Positions 1-9,740 of a stretch of DNA of 64,000 nt are shown piece after piece. How positions within the stretch are numbered: position 1 is the stretch's first letter; each line of letters begins with the position of its first letter. The position numbers were made by a program, and so were the translations under genes. This DNA is from Pseudomonadota bacterium (GTDB lineage: Bacteria > Pseudomonadota > Gammaproteobacteria > DASZBR01): positions 62,001 to 126,000 of the forward strand of contig JAJYDF010000005.1 of assembly GCA_021777765.1 (NCBI GenBank), given 5' to 3'. The notes under the pieces were generated by a model. It saw only the letters and a list, made by a program, of their open reading frames with translations. It ran no database searches and was not told where the DNA came from.

Positions 1-2088
1 CCATAAAAGAGCTTCATTTGCATTGCCTACTGGATTAGGCAAATCCGTTTTAAATAATTGATTAAAAAGTTCTTTATAAAATTTCAAGCCAGCAAAATTA
101 TCATTTCCTCTATAATAGCCTGATTTAATATTAATCACATCACCCACATGAAATAATGCAGGAATTAAAAATTTACATAATTGATTTATTAAAATAGAAC
201 GTGTCGCAGCATCTCCATGCAAATAGGCTTCACGGATACATCTCGCCAATTGAGCTGCATAATTTTTGCACTGCGCTGCGTTGTTCAATACCTCATATGA
301 CAAAGGCGCATCTGGCCATTTTGGATAAGGCACAGCCACTTTATGTAATAAGTTTGTCTCTTCCGTAGTTAAATGGACATCATCAAAACTACGCATAAAT
401 GATTTAAGACTTACAAAAGAAGTCAAGATACGATCATCTGCCATAATTTTAGCCACATGCGCAGCTTGCGCTTGAGTAATATGGGATGTTTTAAATTTGG
501 ATCGTTCTCCACCCTGAAGCAAGCCATTTAGTTTATCTCCGAACAACGCTAAATGACTATTAATATCTTTAACAATTTCTTGAACCTGTTGATTAGCGGG
601 TGCTAATACGGCTTTCAATTTTTTACTAATACTGGAATTATTTCTTTTTAATTGCTGCTCACCGGTAACACCAGATTCTACATAAGTTGGTAAAATCTCG
701 GCGTTTATATCTGACGAAAACATTGACCAGGCTTGTTTTGTAGAATTGTCATTTTTATAGTCGGATTTTGTTCTAAAAAACGATGCCACCCAACGGAAAA
801 ATCTGGGTAAAAACCATGGTGTATATTCATACACATCTGATTTCTTAAAATCATCCTCTACAAAATTTTTGACATCATTAATACGTTCTACAAGTTTAGG
901 ATTTGCATCACGACTTATTTTAGCTTGAAAATTATCCACTAAATTACTGAGTCGATTAGCTTGTGTAGGATCATCATATTTAGAATCGCCAAACTGAGCA
1001 TTAATTCTTGCTTTGACTTGTAACAATTTTGCAAAAACAGTAATCGTATACTGATTACAATATAAAGCCCGATTATTCTCATCTGCTGCAATAGATGCTT
1101 GTATATCAGCTAATTTAGCTAATGCTAATTCATGTTCCCCTCTAAATGCATGAAGTTGAAAATCTTTAAGTAAAGTTAAAAATTGTGCAGCGGCTTTCGC
1201 AGATTTAGCACGTTCCAACAAAATTTCTCTATATGGCTTTAATTTTTTATATTGTAGGTATTTAGCCCGAAATTCATCATGTTGCGGATCAGTTGCATAA
1301 GCTAAATATTCATCTAATGCCTCTTCTTTATGTTTTTTTATTAATCGATCGGTTTCTTGTTTTATTAATTGATTAAAACTTTCTTGTTCAGCAAGTGATT
1401 TCGATAAAAAATATTGCTGATGTTTTCTCATTCTCTCAATATTCTTATTTTGTTCAGCCACTCTTGCTAGCTCTTCATTAAATACAGCTTGCTCAGCCTG
1501 GCTTGCATTATTTGCAAAATAGTCAGCTAATTTCCTTGTTCTAACTTGAGCAGAAGTTTGTTCAATATGCTGTCTTAATTCATCTTTAAGTTTGGGTTTT
1601 GCATCCTCAGGTAAGCCTTTATTGACAGGATCGTCAACAATTGGAAAAGCCTTTTCTATTAATTTAATTAGTTGTTCTATATCTCCATTAAAATTTTTAA
1701 TGTGATCAACCCAACCTTTTAACGGACCATTTACATTATTCTCATTATTTGTAAATAAACCATCACCATCTTCTTGAATTTCCAGAGCAATGGCATAAGC
1801 CGAAAATGATTCCAATGCAGCAATACCATTATAATAAATATCTAAAAAAGCCCGCGGTTTTTCTTGGCCAGCAGCAAATTCATATTCCTTACCATCTCTA
1901 TTTTGAACTTTAAGGGGCGAAGCAGTAAGCAATTTTTCATATTCTTCATGAATCTTTGGCAATGCTAACTTCTTAGTGATATGGGCTGATTCGAGAGCGT
2001 ATAAATAAGCCGCTTTTTTATCTTCAAAACCATCAGCAACAGCAACTGCTTCTTTGAACCTTGCTATATTATCAGTATACCAGCTCAT
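1..2088 (-). CDS. Large hypothetical protein, 3' end outside window
   Basis: An uninterrupted reading frame of 696 codons runs from an ATG at 2088 leftward past the window edge, so the C-terminus is missing. The ATG at 2088 is preceded by GGAGG at a good distance. An in-frame ATG 12 bases further upstream overlaps that Shine-Dalgarno and is less likely. The protein is hydrophilic, without a signal peptide or membrane segment. A charged Glu/Lys/Gln-rich stretch around residues 195-300 looks like a coiled coil, and there is a Trp/Phe-rich patch near residue 420. I recognise no enzyme motif. Size, coiled coil and the neighbouring F-box/ankyrin gene fit a secreted effector, but this is inference only. 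Confidence 0.8.
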   Translation of the reverse strand, partial: MSWYTDNIARFKEAVAVADGFEDKKAAYLYALESAHITKKLALPKIHEEYEKLLTASPLKVQNRDGKEYEFAAGQEKPRAFLDIYYNGIAALESFSAYAIALEIQEDGDGLFTNNENNVNGPLKGWVDHIKNFNGDIEQLIKLIEKAFPIVDDPVNKGLPEDAKPKLKDELRQHIEQTSAQVRTRKLADYFANNASQAEQAVFNEELARVAEQNKNIERMRKHQQYFLSKSLAEQESFNQLIKQETDRLIKKHKEEALDEYLAYATDPQHDEFRAKYLQYKKLKPYREILLERAKSAKAAAQFLTLLKDFQLHAFRGEHELALAKLADIQASIAADENNRALYCNQYTITVFAKLLQVKARINAQFGDSKYDDPTQANRLSNLVDNFQAKISRDANPKLVERINDVKNFVEDDFKKSDVYEYTPWFLPRFFRWVASFFRTKSDYKNDNSTKQAWSMFSSDINAEILPTYVESGVTGEQQLKRNNSSISKKLKAVLAPANQQVQEIVKDINSHLALFGDKLNGLLQGGERSKFKTSHITQAQAAHVAKIMADDRILTSFVSLKSFMRSFDDVHLTTEETNLLHKVAVPYPKWPDAPLSYEVLNNAAQCKNYAAQLARCIREAYLHGDAATRSILINQLCKFLIPALFHVGDVINIKSGYYRGNDNFAGLKFYKELFNQLFKTDLPNPVGNANEALLW

Positions 2089-2100
2089 ACCAGCCTCCAT

Positions 2101-2588
2101 CCTATTTAAATTATTCAAATTTATTTGATTTTTTAAGTTGTCTCAACAATTTAGTCAATACGTGCAATTACGTACATTGAGACATCTTAATCCAATTACA
2201 AATTTTGCTGCTTTGTGAGGTTAACTGAGGAAAAACATTGAGTTAACACTCTTAACGACTGTCCGTATATCCTTATACCTAACTATAAACCTCAATGGTT
2301 ATACGTATCGTTGGGTAAGATAAGTGATATTGATAAAGTAAGGTTTTATCATAAGATAAAATTTTTTTCTAGCCTCCCATTGCAAAATAATATCAATGAC
2401 TTATTTCTTACATCTTTGTCATAAGATGGCTAACTTTAAAACAGATACTGTAAAGTAAAAAAATATCAGGCATAATACAGTTTAATTTAAGCAACAATTA
2501 AACACGAAACGCTACAACTTAAAGATAGAATAATATCTTCATAAGTATCAACACTCCCCAATTATTAAGTATGGAAGCTAAATAAATC
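2101..2588. other. Divergent intergenic region with inverted repeats
   Basis: This gene-free 488 bp lies between two divergently transcribed genes and should hold both promoters. Visible structure: GTCTCAA at 2140-2146 inverted as TTGAGAC at 2177-2183; GTTAACT at 2220-2226 inverted as AGTTAAC at 2241-2247; and an AT-only hairpin TTTTATC/GATAAAA followed by seven T at 2344-2368, which resembles a weak intrinsic terminator on the + strand. I could not assign convincing -35/-10 pairs and saw no tRNA or riboswitch. Confidence 0.4.
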
Positions 2589-5414
2589 ATGCATAACTAT
2601 CTAATAAAAGCAAAAAAAGCATTAGCTGAAAATAATATGCAAACTGCAAAATCATGGTTGCATTTGATAGTCTCTTTGAATACACCTTCTATTTCAGAAA
2701 ATGATAAAAATGTCGCTTATTCCGCGTTATTTTGTATTGCATTACGAGAAAATAACTATAAACAAGCTATAAATAATTATCGTTGTATCAAAATACAAAA
2801 CGTAGATAAAAATATTTTATTTTTCGCAGATTTTGATAGCTTGGAAAAAAGAATACTACCCTTTTTCACGTCTGCACATCCTATTATTCCAGAGGAATTA
2901 TTAGTTAAAATTATTTCCTTTATTACTGATAAAGAAACCTTAGCATCATTAGCAAAAATTAATTGGGCTTGGTATAGACTGAGCAATGAAAATACGCTTT
3001 GGAAAATTGCTTTTGAGCAGGAATTGCAAAAAACAAATCCAAATCCGCAATCCCACCCCGAACCACAAAAAATCTCAGAAACAAGAAAGCAAATCATACA
3101 ACTCGTTACTAACGCAAATATTCCTTACAAAACAATTACTCAAAATATAATAGCTTTAAGAAGCGCGATATATACTCTTCCCACTCAAATTCAAGATCAT
3201 CAATTTTTAGAATGGAGAAATTATAAAAACGCTAATAATTGTTTAAGTATTATGCTCATACTAAATCCGCACATTAATCACACGCTTCAATCAGCGCGTA
3301 AACCATTAGAATATAATTTTAAAGTTGCTTACATAGCTTCAGAATTAGCAATAAAGGGCTTTTCAGAAAGCCTGTCTGCTTTACTGTATCAATTTCGTGG
3401 CCAGCAAAGAATAATTAAAAAAGATGAGAAAAAAGTTAATATAGATGCATCAAATAGTTTACTAAATGCAATGAAACATAACCAAGATGAATGTATTGCT
3501 ATGATCATGCAATATAATCCCCTTGACGAAGATATTGTTGAAGCATATATAGATGCTGTTAATCAAAATAATGAACCTTACATCGAATGGTTAACTGTGA
3601 CTTCCTCCTCTATTCTGAATTACGAATACGCCATAAAAACCAAAAATATCATATTAATTGCAGCGCTCCTCGATAGAAAAATACTTTTTAACAGCCTTGC
3701 TGATCTACAAAAAGCTATAGCGTTAATCATAGAATTTAATAATGATAGTTACTTGAAAAAATTTCTAGCGAATAATATTGATTTTGCAACAAGACTCAAT
3801 GCTATACATGCATCCATCGAATATAATGCGTTTGCCTGTTTAATATTATTAATGGCAGTTGAGCCACCCGTCACAGAACATTCTTTAATCTTAGAGCACG
3901 CATTTAAATCTTATGCTCAAAAATCAATTATTATTTATCTCATTAAAACACTCAATATCCCTAATATCAGAATTTTAGCATTAAATGAATCTGCCAAATA
4001 TGGCCGTACTGATTTGATTGAACAATTATTTATTCCTCAAGATAACATACATTTAAAATCTGCGATTATTAATATTATTAGCCTCTATTATCATCATAAA
4101 TTAATTGATTTATTACATTATGCTTTAGAAGATATGCAATGCTTGAAATTACTCCTGAATGAACAAACCATAAAAGTATTATCAGAAGAAGAAGATCCAC
4201 TCGAACTTCGTAAAATAAGTAATATTATTGTACAATTAGCGATATTTTATAGAAAGAATGACGTACTTATTGCCTTACTGGCCGCCGGTATAAATATTAA
4301 TTTAGCGCCGACAGCAATGTGTACCGCACCACCCTCTAAGATACAAGATCCTACACTTGAACATACTTTCCCAATGTCCTCAGCATTTTTTTCAAAAGAT
4401 AAAAATGATACACCGAAAGTCATGTGTAGCACTGGGACTCCATTAATGATTTCAGTATGGCGAAACTCTTTACAAGACACTCAATTATTACTTAAACATG
4501 GCGCCCAAATTCAACTGCAATTCCCTTCTGGTTCATATCTCTCATTTGATGGTGAACATCGTTTATCAAATACCATGTATGGTGGTTACACAGCTATTCA
4601 TTTTGCTTCTAACAATTCGCAGATATTAAAAGAATTACTTTCTGCCAGACAGTTTTCTAAAGAAATGCTTTTATTAAAAACAGATAAAGGATTTACAGCA
4701 TTACATTTGGCAGTGAAAAATGGTAATGATCTCTGTTGCGGTTTATTATTGAATGCAAAAGCAGATCCGAATACAACTGATTCTAGCAATTTCTCAGCGC
4801 TTTCTGACGCAATCATATCGGAAAACTTACCTATTATTAAATTATTATTAGAAAATAATGCCAAATTTTCTGATAAAGACAGCAGATTAATTGCTGAAAA
4901 TCTTTACCGGATTGATTGTAGAAATACTGAGCTAATGTCTTTTTATATTCAATTATTGTTTTCATCAGCCTATTTAGGTAAAAAAAATCGACCAATGTAT
5001 TTACCTCTGCTTCTACATTTTATAGAACAAAATAATATTGCTGGCATTAATGCAATGATTACCTACCTACCGACTTACATTAGCGTTGTAACCAGCCAAG
5101 TTAAATTAGCATTTAACTGGTTGTGTGAGCAAGTTATAAAACCCACAGAAACTGAAGGCTATAAAAAAGCGGTTGAATTAGCATTAAATAAATGTCATTG
5201 GATTTGCGCCCAACATTTACTTGAAGTACAAATCGATGAAAAATTAAAAGAAAAAGGGAAAAGATTACCTTTAAAAGACTATTTAAAACAATTACTTTAT
5301 GCAAAAGGATTTTGGAAATATGCTGACGAATTAAATACTAAATTCAATGAGCCTGCAAATAACATCGTTGATTCATCAATTATTACATCTAGACACACCA
5401 CTCAAATCAATTAA
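2589..5414 (+). CDS. F-box and ankyrin-repeat protein (putative host-directed effector)
   Basis: A 941-residue protein. Residues 1-70 resemble a helical TPR-like pair. Residues 99-140 match an F-box: IPEELLVKIISFI, then LASLAKINWAWYRLS and LWK, with the spacing and Trp positions of the eukaryotic family. Ankyrin-type repeats follow in the C-terminal half, clearest at about 555-575, 615-640 (TPLMISVW), 664-685 (GGYTAIHFAS), 700-725 (KGFTALHLAVKNG) and 731-760. F-box proteins bind Skp1 of the host SCF ubiquitin ligase while ankyrin repeats bind the target, as in Legionella AnkB; that role is inferred here. There is no signal peptide, consistent with type IV secretion. The stop lies 5 bp from the convergent ccmB stop. 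The F-box call is strong; substrates are unknown. Confidence 0.85.
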   Translation: MHNYLIKAKKALAENNMQTAKSWLHLIVSLNTPSISENDKNVAYSALFCIALRENNYKQAINNYRCIKIQNVDKNILFFADFDSLEKRILPFFTSAHPIIPEELLVKIISFITDKETLASLAKINWAWYRLSNENTLWKIAFEQELQKTNPNPQSHPEPQKISETRKQIIQLVTNANIPYKTITQNIIALRSAIYTLPTQIQDHQFLEWRNYKNANNCLSIMLILNPHINHTLQSARKPLEYNFKVAYIASELAIKGFSESLSALLYQFRGQQRIIKKDEKKVNIDASNSLLNAMKHNQDECIAMIMQYNPLDEDIVEAYIDAVNQNNEPYIEWLTVTSSSILNYEYAIKTKNIILIAALLDRKILFNSLADLQKAIALIIEFNNDSYLKKFLANNIDFATRLNAIHASIEYNAFACLILLMAVEPPVTEHSLILEHAFKSYAQKSIIIYLIKTLNIPNIRILALNESAKYGRTDLIEQLFIPQDNIHLKSAIINIISLYYHHKLIDLLHYALEDMQCLKLLLNEQTIKVLSEEEDPLELRKISNIIVQLAIFYRKNDVLIALLAAGININLAPTAMCTAPPSKIQDPTLEHTFPMSSAFFSKDKNDTPKVMCSTGTPLMISVWRNSLQDTQLLLKHGAQIQLQFPSGSYLSFDGEHRLSNTMYGGYTAIHFASNNSQILKELLSARQFSKEMLLLKTDKGFTALHLAVKNGNDLCCGLLLNAKADPNTTDSSNFSALSDAIISENLPIIKLLLENNAKFSDKDSRLIAENLYRIDCRNTELMSFYIQLLFSSAYLGKKNRPMYLPLLLHFIEQNNIAGINAMITYLPTYISVVTSQVKLAFNWLCEQVIKPTETEGYKKAVELALNKCHWICAQHLLEVQIDEKLKEKGKRLPLKDYLKQLLYAKGFWKYADELNTKFNEPANNIVDSSIITSRHTTQIN

Positions 5415-5419
5415 TTATT

Positions 5420-6103
5420 TTATGCAACAACGATTCGTAACGCCGCTGCGGTTGCCCATGTCGCCAAAGGGATAGCAATGACTAACATTGCCGCCATAAT
5501 TGCCAGTTGCCCATCAATAGACAATCCTGTTGCAGCAATTGCAACGCTGCCCGCACCAAATATTAAAATAGGAATATAAAAAGGTAAAACTAATAAGGGT
5601 AGTAATAAATTATTATTGCGTAGTGACAATGTTAACGTCGTAAAAATAGCGCCAATTAAAATTAATACTGGTGTGCCCAATAATAACGAAGCAAATAATG
5701 CTTGTGTGGCTGCGCTATTCAAATGCAATAAAAATGCCAACAGTGGTGTTAATATAATTAACGGCAAACATGTTAACAGCCAATGTGCCAAAATTTTAAT
5801 GAAGATTAACAATAATAGTGAATGCTTATTGAGTAATAATTGATCGAGAAATCCTTCCATTGCATCATATCGAAATAACTTATCTAACGATAATATTGTC
5901 GCTAATAAAGCGGCAACCCAAACAACACCAGGAGCAATTGTTTGTAATAATTCGGGTTGTGCATTTAATGCTAATGGAAATAAACAAATAATTAATACAA
6001 AAAATAAAATAGGCGTTAAAATTTCAGCGCGGTGACGATAGGCAATCAACAACTCTCGTTTTAATAATGCTTTACATACTGTTAATATAGATAAATTTAT
6101 CAA
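5420..6103 (-). CDS. ccmB: Haem exporter permease CcmB
   Basis: A 227-residue integral membrane protein of normal CcmB length (about 220). It opens with the family's cytosolic LLKRELLIAYRHRAEI segment and then about six hydrophobic helices. With CcmA it forms the ABC-type unit of cytochrome c maturation system I, which releases holo-CcmE carrying haem in the periplasm. It lies downstream of ccmA on the same strand, but the two genes, normally adjacent or overlapping, are separated here by 236 bp of repeat DNA. Other ccm genes are not in the window. Confidence 0.92.
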   Translation of the reverse strand: MINLSILTVCKALLKRELLIAYRHRAEILTPILFFVLIICLFPLALNAQPELLQTIAPGVVWVAALLATILSLDKLFRYDAMEGFLDQLLLNKHSLLLLIFIKILAHWLLTCLPLIILTPLLAFLLHLNSAATQALFASLLLGTPVLILIGAIFTTLTLSLRNNNLLLPLLVLPFYIPILIFGAGSVAIAATGLSIDGQLAIMAAMLVIAIPLATWATAAALRIVVA

Positions 6104-6130
6104 TGTTTAATCACTCACTTAAATTAGCCA

Positions 6131-6308
6131 GTGTCATTCCCGCTTGCACAGAAAATAGCGAAGTTACTCAATTATCAAGCGGGAATCTATTACTGAATTT
6201 ATAACTATCTCTATCACTTATAAATAATACTCCGATTATTATTACGTTATAGATTCCCGCTTGATAGTTCAATATATTTATCAAAACTTTCCCGTGCGGG
6301 AATGACAC
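6131..6308. repeat. GTCATTCCCGC palindromic element, copy 1
   Basis: A 178-bp element between ccmA and ccmB, bounded by GTGTCATTCCCGC (6131-6143) and its inverse ending in GGGAATGACAC (to 6308). It carries an inner inverted pair AAGCGGGAATCTAT / ATAGATTCCCGCTT. The same arrangement occurs at 8520-8700 and 31456-31630, so it is a dispersed MITE-like family without coding capacity. Its right part is tandemly duplicated into the end of ccmA. Confidence 0.85.
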
Positions 6309-6417
6309 TTGATCTAAGCTCTATCCGATTATTATCACGCTAAAGATTCCCGCTTGATAGTTCAATATATTTATCAAAACTTTCCCGTGCGGGAATGACA
6401 TTTGATCTAAGCTCTAA
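6232..6417. repeat. 93-bp tandem duplication across the ccmA 3' end
   Basis: Two near-identical 93-bp units (6232-6324 and 6325-6417) begin CCGATTATTAT and end in AAGCTCTA. Each contains the right arm of the palindromic element plus about 15 bp of ccmA coding sequence. They differ at only a few bases, so the duplication is recent and post-dates insertion of the element. Confidence 0.85.
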
Positions 6418-7029
6418 TCGTTGTATTGACAGTTGTGGCAATGAAATAGCTTGATGTGTAGTAATTATTGCTAAGCCGCCATTATTAACATGATCTATCA
6501 ACAAATGTTCTATTAATGCCGATCCAGCTTGATCTAAAGATGCTAATGGTTCATCTAATATCCACAATTGTGCTTGACGAATTAATAAACAGGCCAATGC
6601 AACACCTCGTTGTTGACCTGCTGATAAATGACCGGTGAGGTTATTTGCATAAGCTAATAAATTAAATTTATCCAAATAGTGATCAATAGATTTTGTTTTA
6701 ATTGCATGTAATGCGCTGGCAATTTGCAAATTTTCTAAAGGTGTCAAACTTAAACTAATACCTAATTGATGCCCTAAATAAGCCATTTGTTTATTAAATT
6801 CAGAATTATAATGTTGAATATCTTTGCCACACCATAAGAGTGATCCGTGCTCAACCGTAATTAATCCAGCAATAATACGTAATAATGTCGTTTTCCCTGT
6901 ACCATTAGCGCCAACAATTTGTAAAATGCCGCCAGCAGAAATTGAAAAATTGAGATCATGAAATAATGCTTGATCGCATCGACAATAGCTTAAATGTTTC
7001 ACTTCTAGCTGTGCATCTGCTTGCAGCAT
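6340..7029 (-). CDS. ccmA: Haem exporter ATP-binding protein CcmA, repeat-derived C-terminus
   Basis: A 229-residue ABC ATPase with Walker A GANGTGKTTL (about residue 40), signature LSAGQQRGVALA and Walker B LWILDEP. It fits CcmA, which energises the CcmABCD complex of cytochrome c maturation. CcmA proteins are usually about 205 residues. Here the last 20 or so residues (from NVIPARESF onward) are encoded by the palindromic element that follows, as the codons 6340-6402 lie inside the repeat unit. The ATPase core is intact, so function is probably kept. Its ATG at 7029 starts the ccmA-ccmB unit. Confidence 0.92.
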   Translation of the reverse strand: MLQADAQLEVKHLSYCRCDQALFHDLNFSISAGGILQIVGANGTGKTTLLRIIAGLITVEHGSLLWCGKDIQHYNSEFNKQMAYLGHQLGISLSLTPLENLQIASALHAIKTKSIDHYLDKFNLLAYANNLTGHLSAGQQRGVALACLLIRQAQLWILDEPLASLDQAGSALIEHLLIDHVNNGGLAIITTHQAISLPQLSIQRLELRSNVIPARESFDKYIELSSGNL

Positions 7030-7149
7030 AATATTTGACCAGATGTATGGAAATGTGAAATTGTAACAAGTATTATTATTTGTTCAAGCTTACAGGAATG
7101 AATGTTCCCATCAAAACATCACAATTAATACAACCTAAAAGGAATTTAT

Positions 7150-8475
7150 ATGCAATTTATAAAGGAACTCAATATTTTAGAGATCGAAAAAAAAGATGAA
7201 ATTTACGACATAGTGATAGAATGTTGGTGCGTACGTAATCGATTTTATGCAATGCCTGAGGAAACCACTACCCGAGTTAAATATACTGAATTTCCTGATC
7301 GAGTAAAGTTCAATGTTTTAATAAAAGAGCTCATTAATAGAAGTGAGGCAGAAAAAGATAAAACATTTATATTAAGAAATTTCATAGCAAGACTACTTTT
7401 TTATAAAATGCAAAATAAATTAAATTCAAAAAATACAAAGGCACAAACCGTTTTTGATACATTGTCAGATCAATTCCTAGAACATTGTGAGGTAGATATT
7501 CCAATAGGTTTTGAGTTTTCTGAATTACCTAAACTCAGTGTATATACAACGAAAGATGCTCCAAATATAATCCGCGAATGTATCCTTTACGATCTTGTCA
7601 GAGCAAAAAACAAAATATTGAAACCCTCTAAAGTTGATAAAGAAGCTTTTTTAGCAGGATTTTTGAACTCAGCTGCTCGAAAAGGAAGCATGGTTAAAAA
7701 TCAGGGCAGTAAAATAATGGGTGTAGTCAGAGATCATTCACCATTTAGAAGATCACGAAGTGGTTCAATATTAAAAGCAGAATCATCTCCTGCTGCCTCT
7801 AAGTTACAAATATCTGCGCCAATACTGCCAGCTGATAAAGCATCTAGCAAAGAAAGAGATGACGGTTCTGATAGTGATATCACCGTGTTAACTGAAAATA
7901 GTCGTTTAATACCTGCTGCATCAAGTAACCCAAAAGCTCCATCGTATAGAAGTACTGGAAGTGATTCGTCCATCAGTGTTGCTTTATCTCCGCCCTCTAG
8001 CGCGCCTAGCGCGGCTTTTTATAAACCATCTGCGCCATCGAGCTTTAAACCACCGGCACAAAGTGTAAATAAAAATGCAAGAACGCAAGATGATGATAAT
8101 TTACCGCCTATAGAGCTTTTCTTTATCACATTATATAGTCCTGAAACAGGCAAGATTATGATTAACTGCCCCGATGTAAAAAATGCACAAATTATCCAAG
8201 ATAGACTCGGAAAACGAATTGCAACCAGAATAAATGATATGATAAGTATTTCTTGTAAAGATTGGGCTGAGAATAAAGAGCGATTTAATACTGATTTACC
8301 CGAACAATTCCAAAAACTTTCCCAACAAATCGAAAAAGCTTATTGCGGTGGTATGAACATACCCTATGTTCCTCCCAAAAATTCACCATTATCTAGTGCT
8401 GCTATTAGCTTAAATAACGAGCCAGATTCAGAACAAGATGATGATAGTGCAAAATCTAGGTTTTGTTGTTGTTAA
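7150..8475 (+). CDS. Putative effector, Ser/Pro-rich linker and CCC C-terminus
   Basis: A 441-residue protein I cannot assign to a family. The ATG is preceded by AAAGGAATTTAT, a good ribosome site. Residues 1-180 are a compact, mostly helical region. Residues 185-320 are a low-complexity Ser/Pro/Ala linker with basic and acidic patches (for example RRSRSGS and SDSDI). Residues 325-400 form a second folded part. The acidic tail ends in SRFCCC. No signal peptide or membrane helix is seen. Modular architecture with a disordered linker and a terminal Cys cluster like that of Rab GTPases suggests a host-directed protein that could be lipidated in the host. That is inference. Confidence 0.75.
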   Translation: MQFIKELNILEIEKKDEIYDIVIECWCVRNRFYAMPEETTTRVKYTEFPDRVKFNVLIKELINRSEAEKDKTFILRNFIARLLFYKMQNKLNSKNTKAQTVFDTLSDQFLEHCEVDIPIGFEFSELPKLSVYTTKDAPNIIRECILYDLVRAKNKILKPSKVDKEAFLAGFLNSAARKGSMVKNQGSKIMGVVRDHSPFRRSRSGSILKAESSPAASKLQISAPILPADKASSKERDDGSDSDITVLTENSRLIPAASSNPKAPSYRSTGSDSSISVALSPPSSAPSAAFYKPSAPSSFKPPAQSVNKNARTQDDDNLPPIELFFITLYSPETGKIMINCPDVKNAQIIQDRLGKRIATRINDMISISCKDWAENKERFNTDLPEQFQKLSQQIEKAYCGGMNIPYVPPKNSPLSSAAISLNNEPDSEQDDDSAKSRFCCC

Positions 8476-8519
8476 AACATTGTAAATTTTCAGTATTCAA
8501 ATACAATGACTGTTTTACA

Positions 8520-8700
8520 GTGTCATACCCGCTGGCACTGAAAATAGCGAACAAAATAAACTATTAAGCGGAAATCTATTACCGAAATTATTAATTGTAT
8601 TTTTACAAATTAAAATAATACTTCGATAGAATTTTTGTAATAGATTCCCGCTTGGAAGGAATGATTTCTTTCGTTTATCTTCTTCGAACGGGAATGACAC
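8520..8700. repeat. GTCATTCCCGC palindromic element, copy 2
   Basis: A 181-bp element from GTGTCATACCCGC to CGGGAATGACAC, with the inner pair AAGCGGAAATCTATT / ATAGATTCCCGCTT. It begins 44 bp after the putative effector stop and ends 42 bp before sohB. It is more diverged from copies 1 and 3 than expected for a recent insertion. Confidence 0.8.
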
Positions 8701-8742
8701 TCTACAATTTTGAATTATGATTATTTGCTTTAAGGAACACAT

Positions 8743-9732
8743 ATGCACTTTCTCGCTCAATATGCTTTATTTTTACTCAAAACAATTACGTTAGTAGTCG
8801 CCATTTTAGTATTAATTGCTGTCACATTAGGCATCGTAAGCAAAGGCAAAGGTCGCACAGCTGGCAAATTAGAAATCAAAAAACTCAATAAAAAATACGC
8901 TGAAATGACTGAACAATTACAAACAGAATTGTTACCCAAAAAAGCATTGAAAGCATTTCTTAAATCACAAAAAGAAGCGGAAAAAAATGCAGAAACCAGT
9001 TCAAGACGCAGATTATTTGTCATTAATTTTATGGGCGATATTAAAGCCAGTGCGGTTGAAAGTCTGCGCGAAGAAATCACTGCCATATTAAGTGTGGCAA
9101 AAAACAGTGATGAAATCGTGGTCTGTTTAGAAAGTCCTGGTGGTATGGTGCCACATTATGGTTTAGCAGCATCACAATTACAGCGCATAAAAGACAAAAA
9201 AATTCCTTTGGTTGTTTGTGTAGATAAAGTCGCTGCCAGTGGTGGATATTTAATGTCTTGCGTTGCCGATCATATTATTGCGGCACCTTTCTCTATTATT
9301 GGTTCGATTGGCGTGGTAGCACAATTACCTAATTTCAATCGTTTATTGAAAAAAAATAACATCGAATTTGAACAATTAACTGCTGGTGAATATAAACGTA
9401 CGTTAACATTATTTGGCGAAAATACTGATGAAGGTCGCCATAAAGTCAAAGAAGACATTGAATTAATTCATCAACAATTTAAAGATTTTATTACACATCA
9501 TCGTCCACAAGTGGATATTCAACAAGTTGCAACAGGTGAACATTGGCCTGCTGTACGCGCGTTAGATCTGAAATTAATTGATCGCTTAATGACTAGCGAT
9601 GATTATTTATGGTCAGCAAGTCATCATGCAGATATTTTTGAAGTCAGTTATTGCTGTAAAAAACCTTTGACAGCACGCTTATTTGATAAATTTAATGCTG
9701 CGGTGGAAAAGCTGATTTATAAACAATATTAA
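8743..9732 (+). CDS. sohB: Inner-membrane peptidase SohB (SppA/S49 family)
   Basis: A 329-residue protein of usual SohB length. An N-terminal hydrophobic helix (about residues 8-32) anchors it, followed by a charged linker and the S49 peptidase domain. The nucleophile Ser166 sits in VAASGGYLMSC, the SPGG motif is near residue 131, and the general-base Lys is expected in TAGEYKRT near 219. SohB/SppA peptidases degrade signal peptides or aberrant membrane proteins at the periplasmic face. AAGGAACACAT precedes the ATG. It converges on amiB with a 232-bp repeat-filled gap. Confidence 0.93.
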   Translation: MHFLAQYALFLLKTITLVVAILVLIAVTLGIVSKGKGRTAGKLEIKKLNKKYAEMTEQLQTELLPKKALKAFLKSQKEAEKNAETSSRRRLFVINFMGDIKASAVESLREEITAILSVAKNSDEIVVCLESPGGMVPHYGLAASQLQRIKDKKIPLVVCVDKVAASGGYLMSCVADHIIAAPFSIIGSIGVVAQLPNFNRLLKKNNIEFEQLTAGEYKRTLTLFGENTDEGRHKVKEDIELIHQQFKDFITHHRPQVDIQQVATGEHWPAVRALDLKLIDRLMTSDDYLWSASHHADIFEVSYCCKKPLTARLFDKFNAAVEKLIYKQY

Positions 9733-9740
9733 TTTTAGAC

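Noticed and set aside
8515..8760. Minus-strand open frame over the palindromic element
   Set aside because: It is generated by the repeat itself and has no ribosome site or homology.
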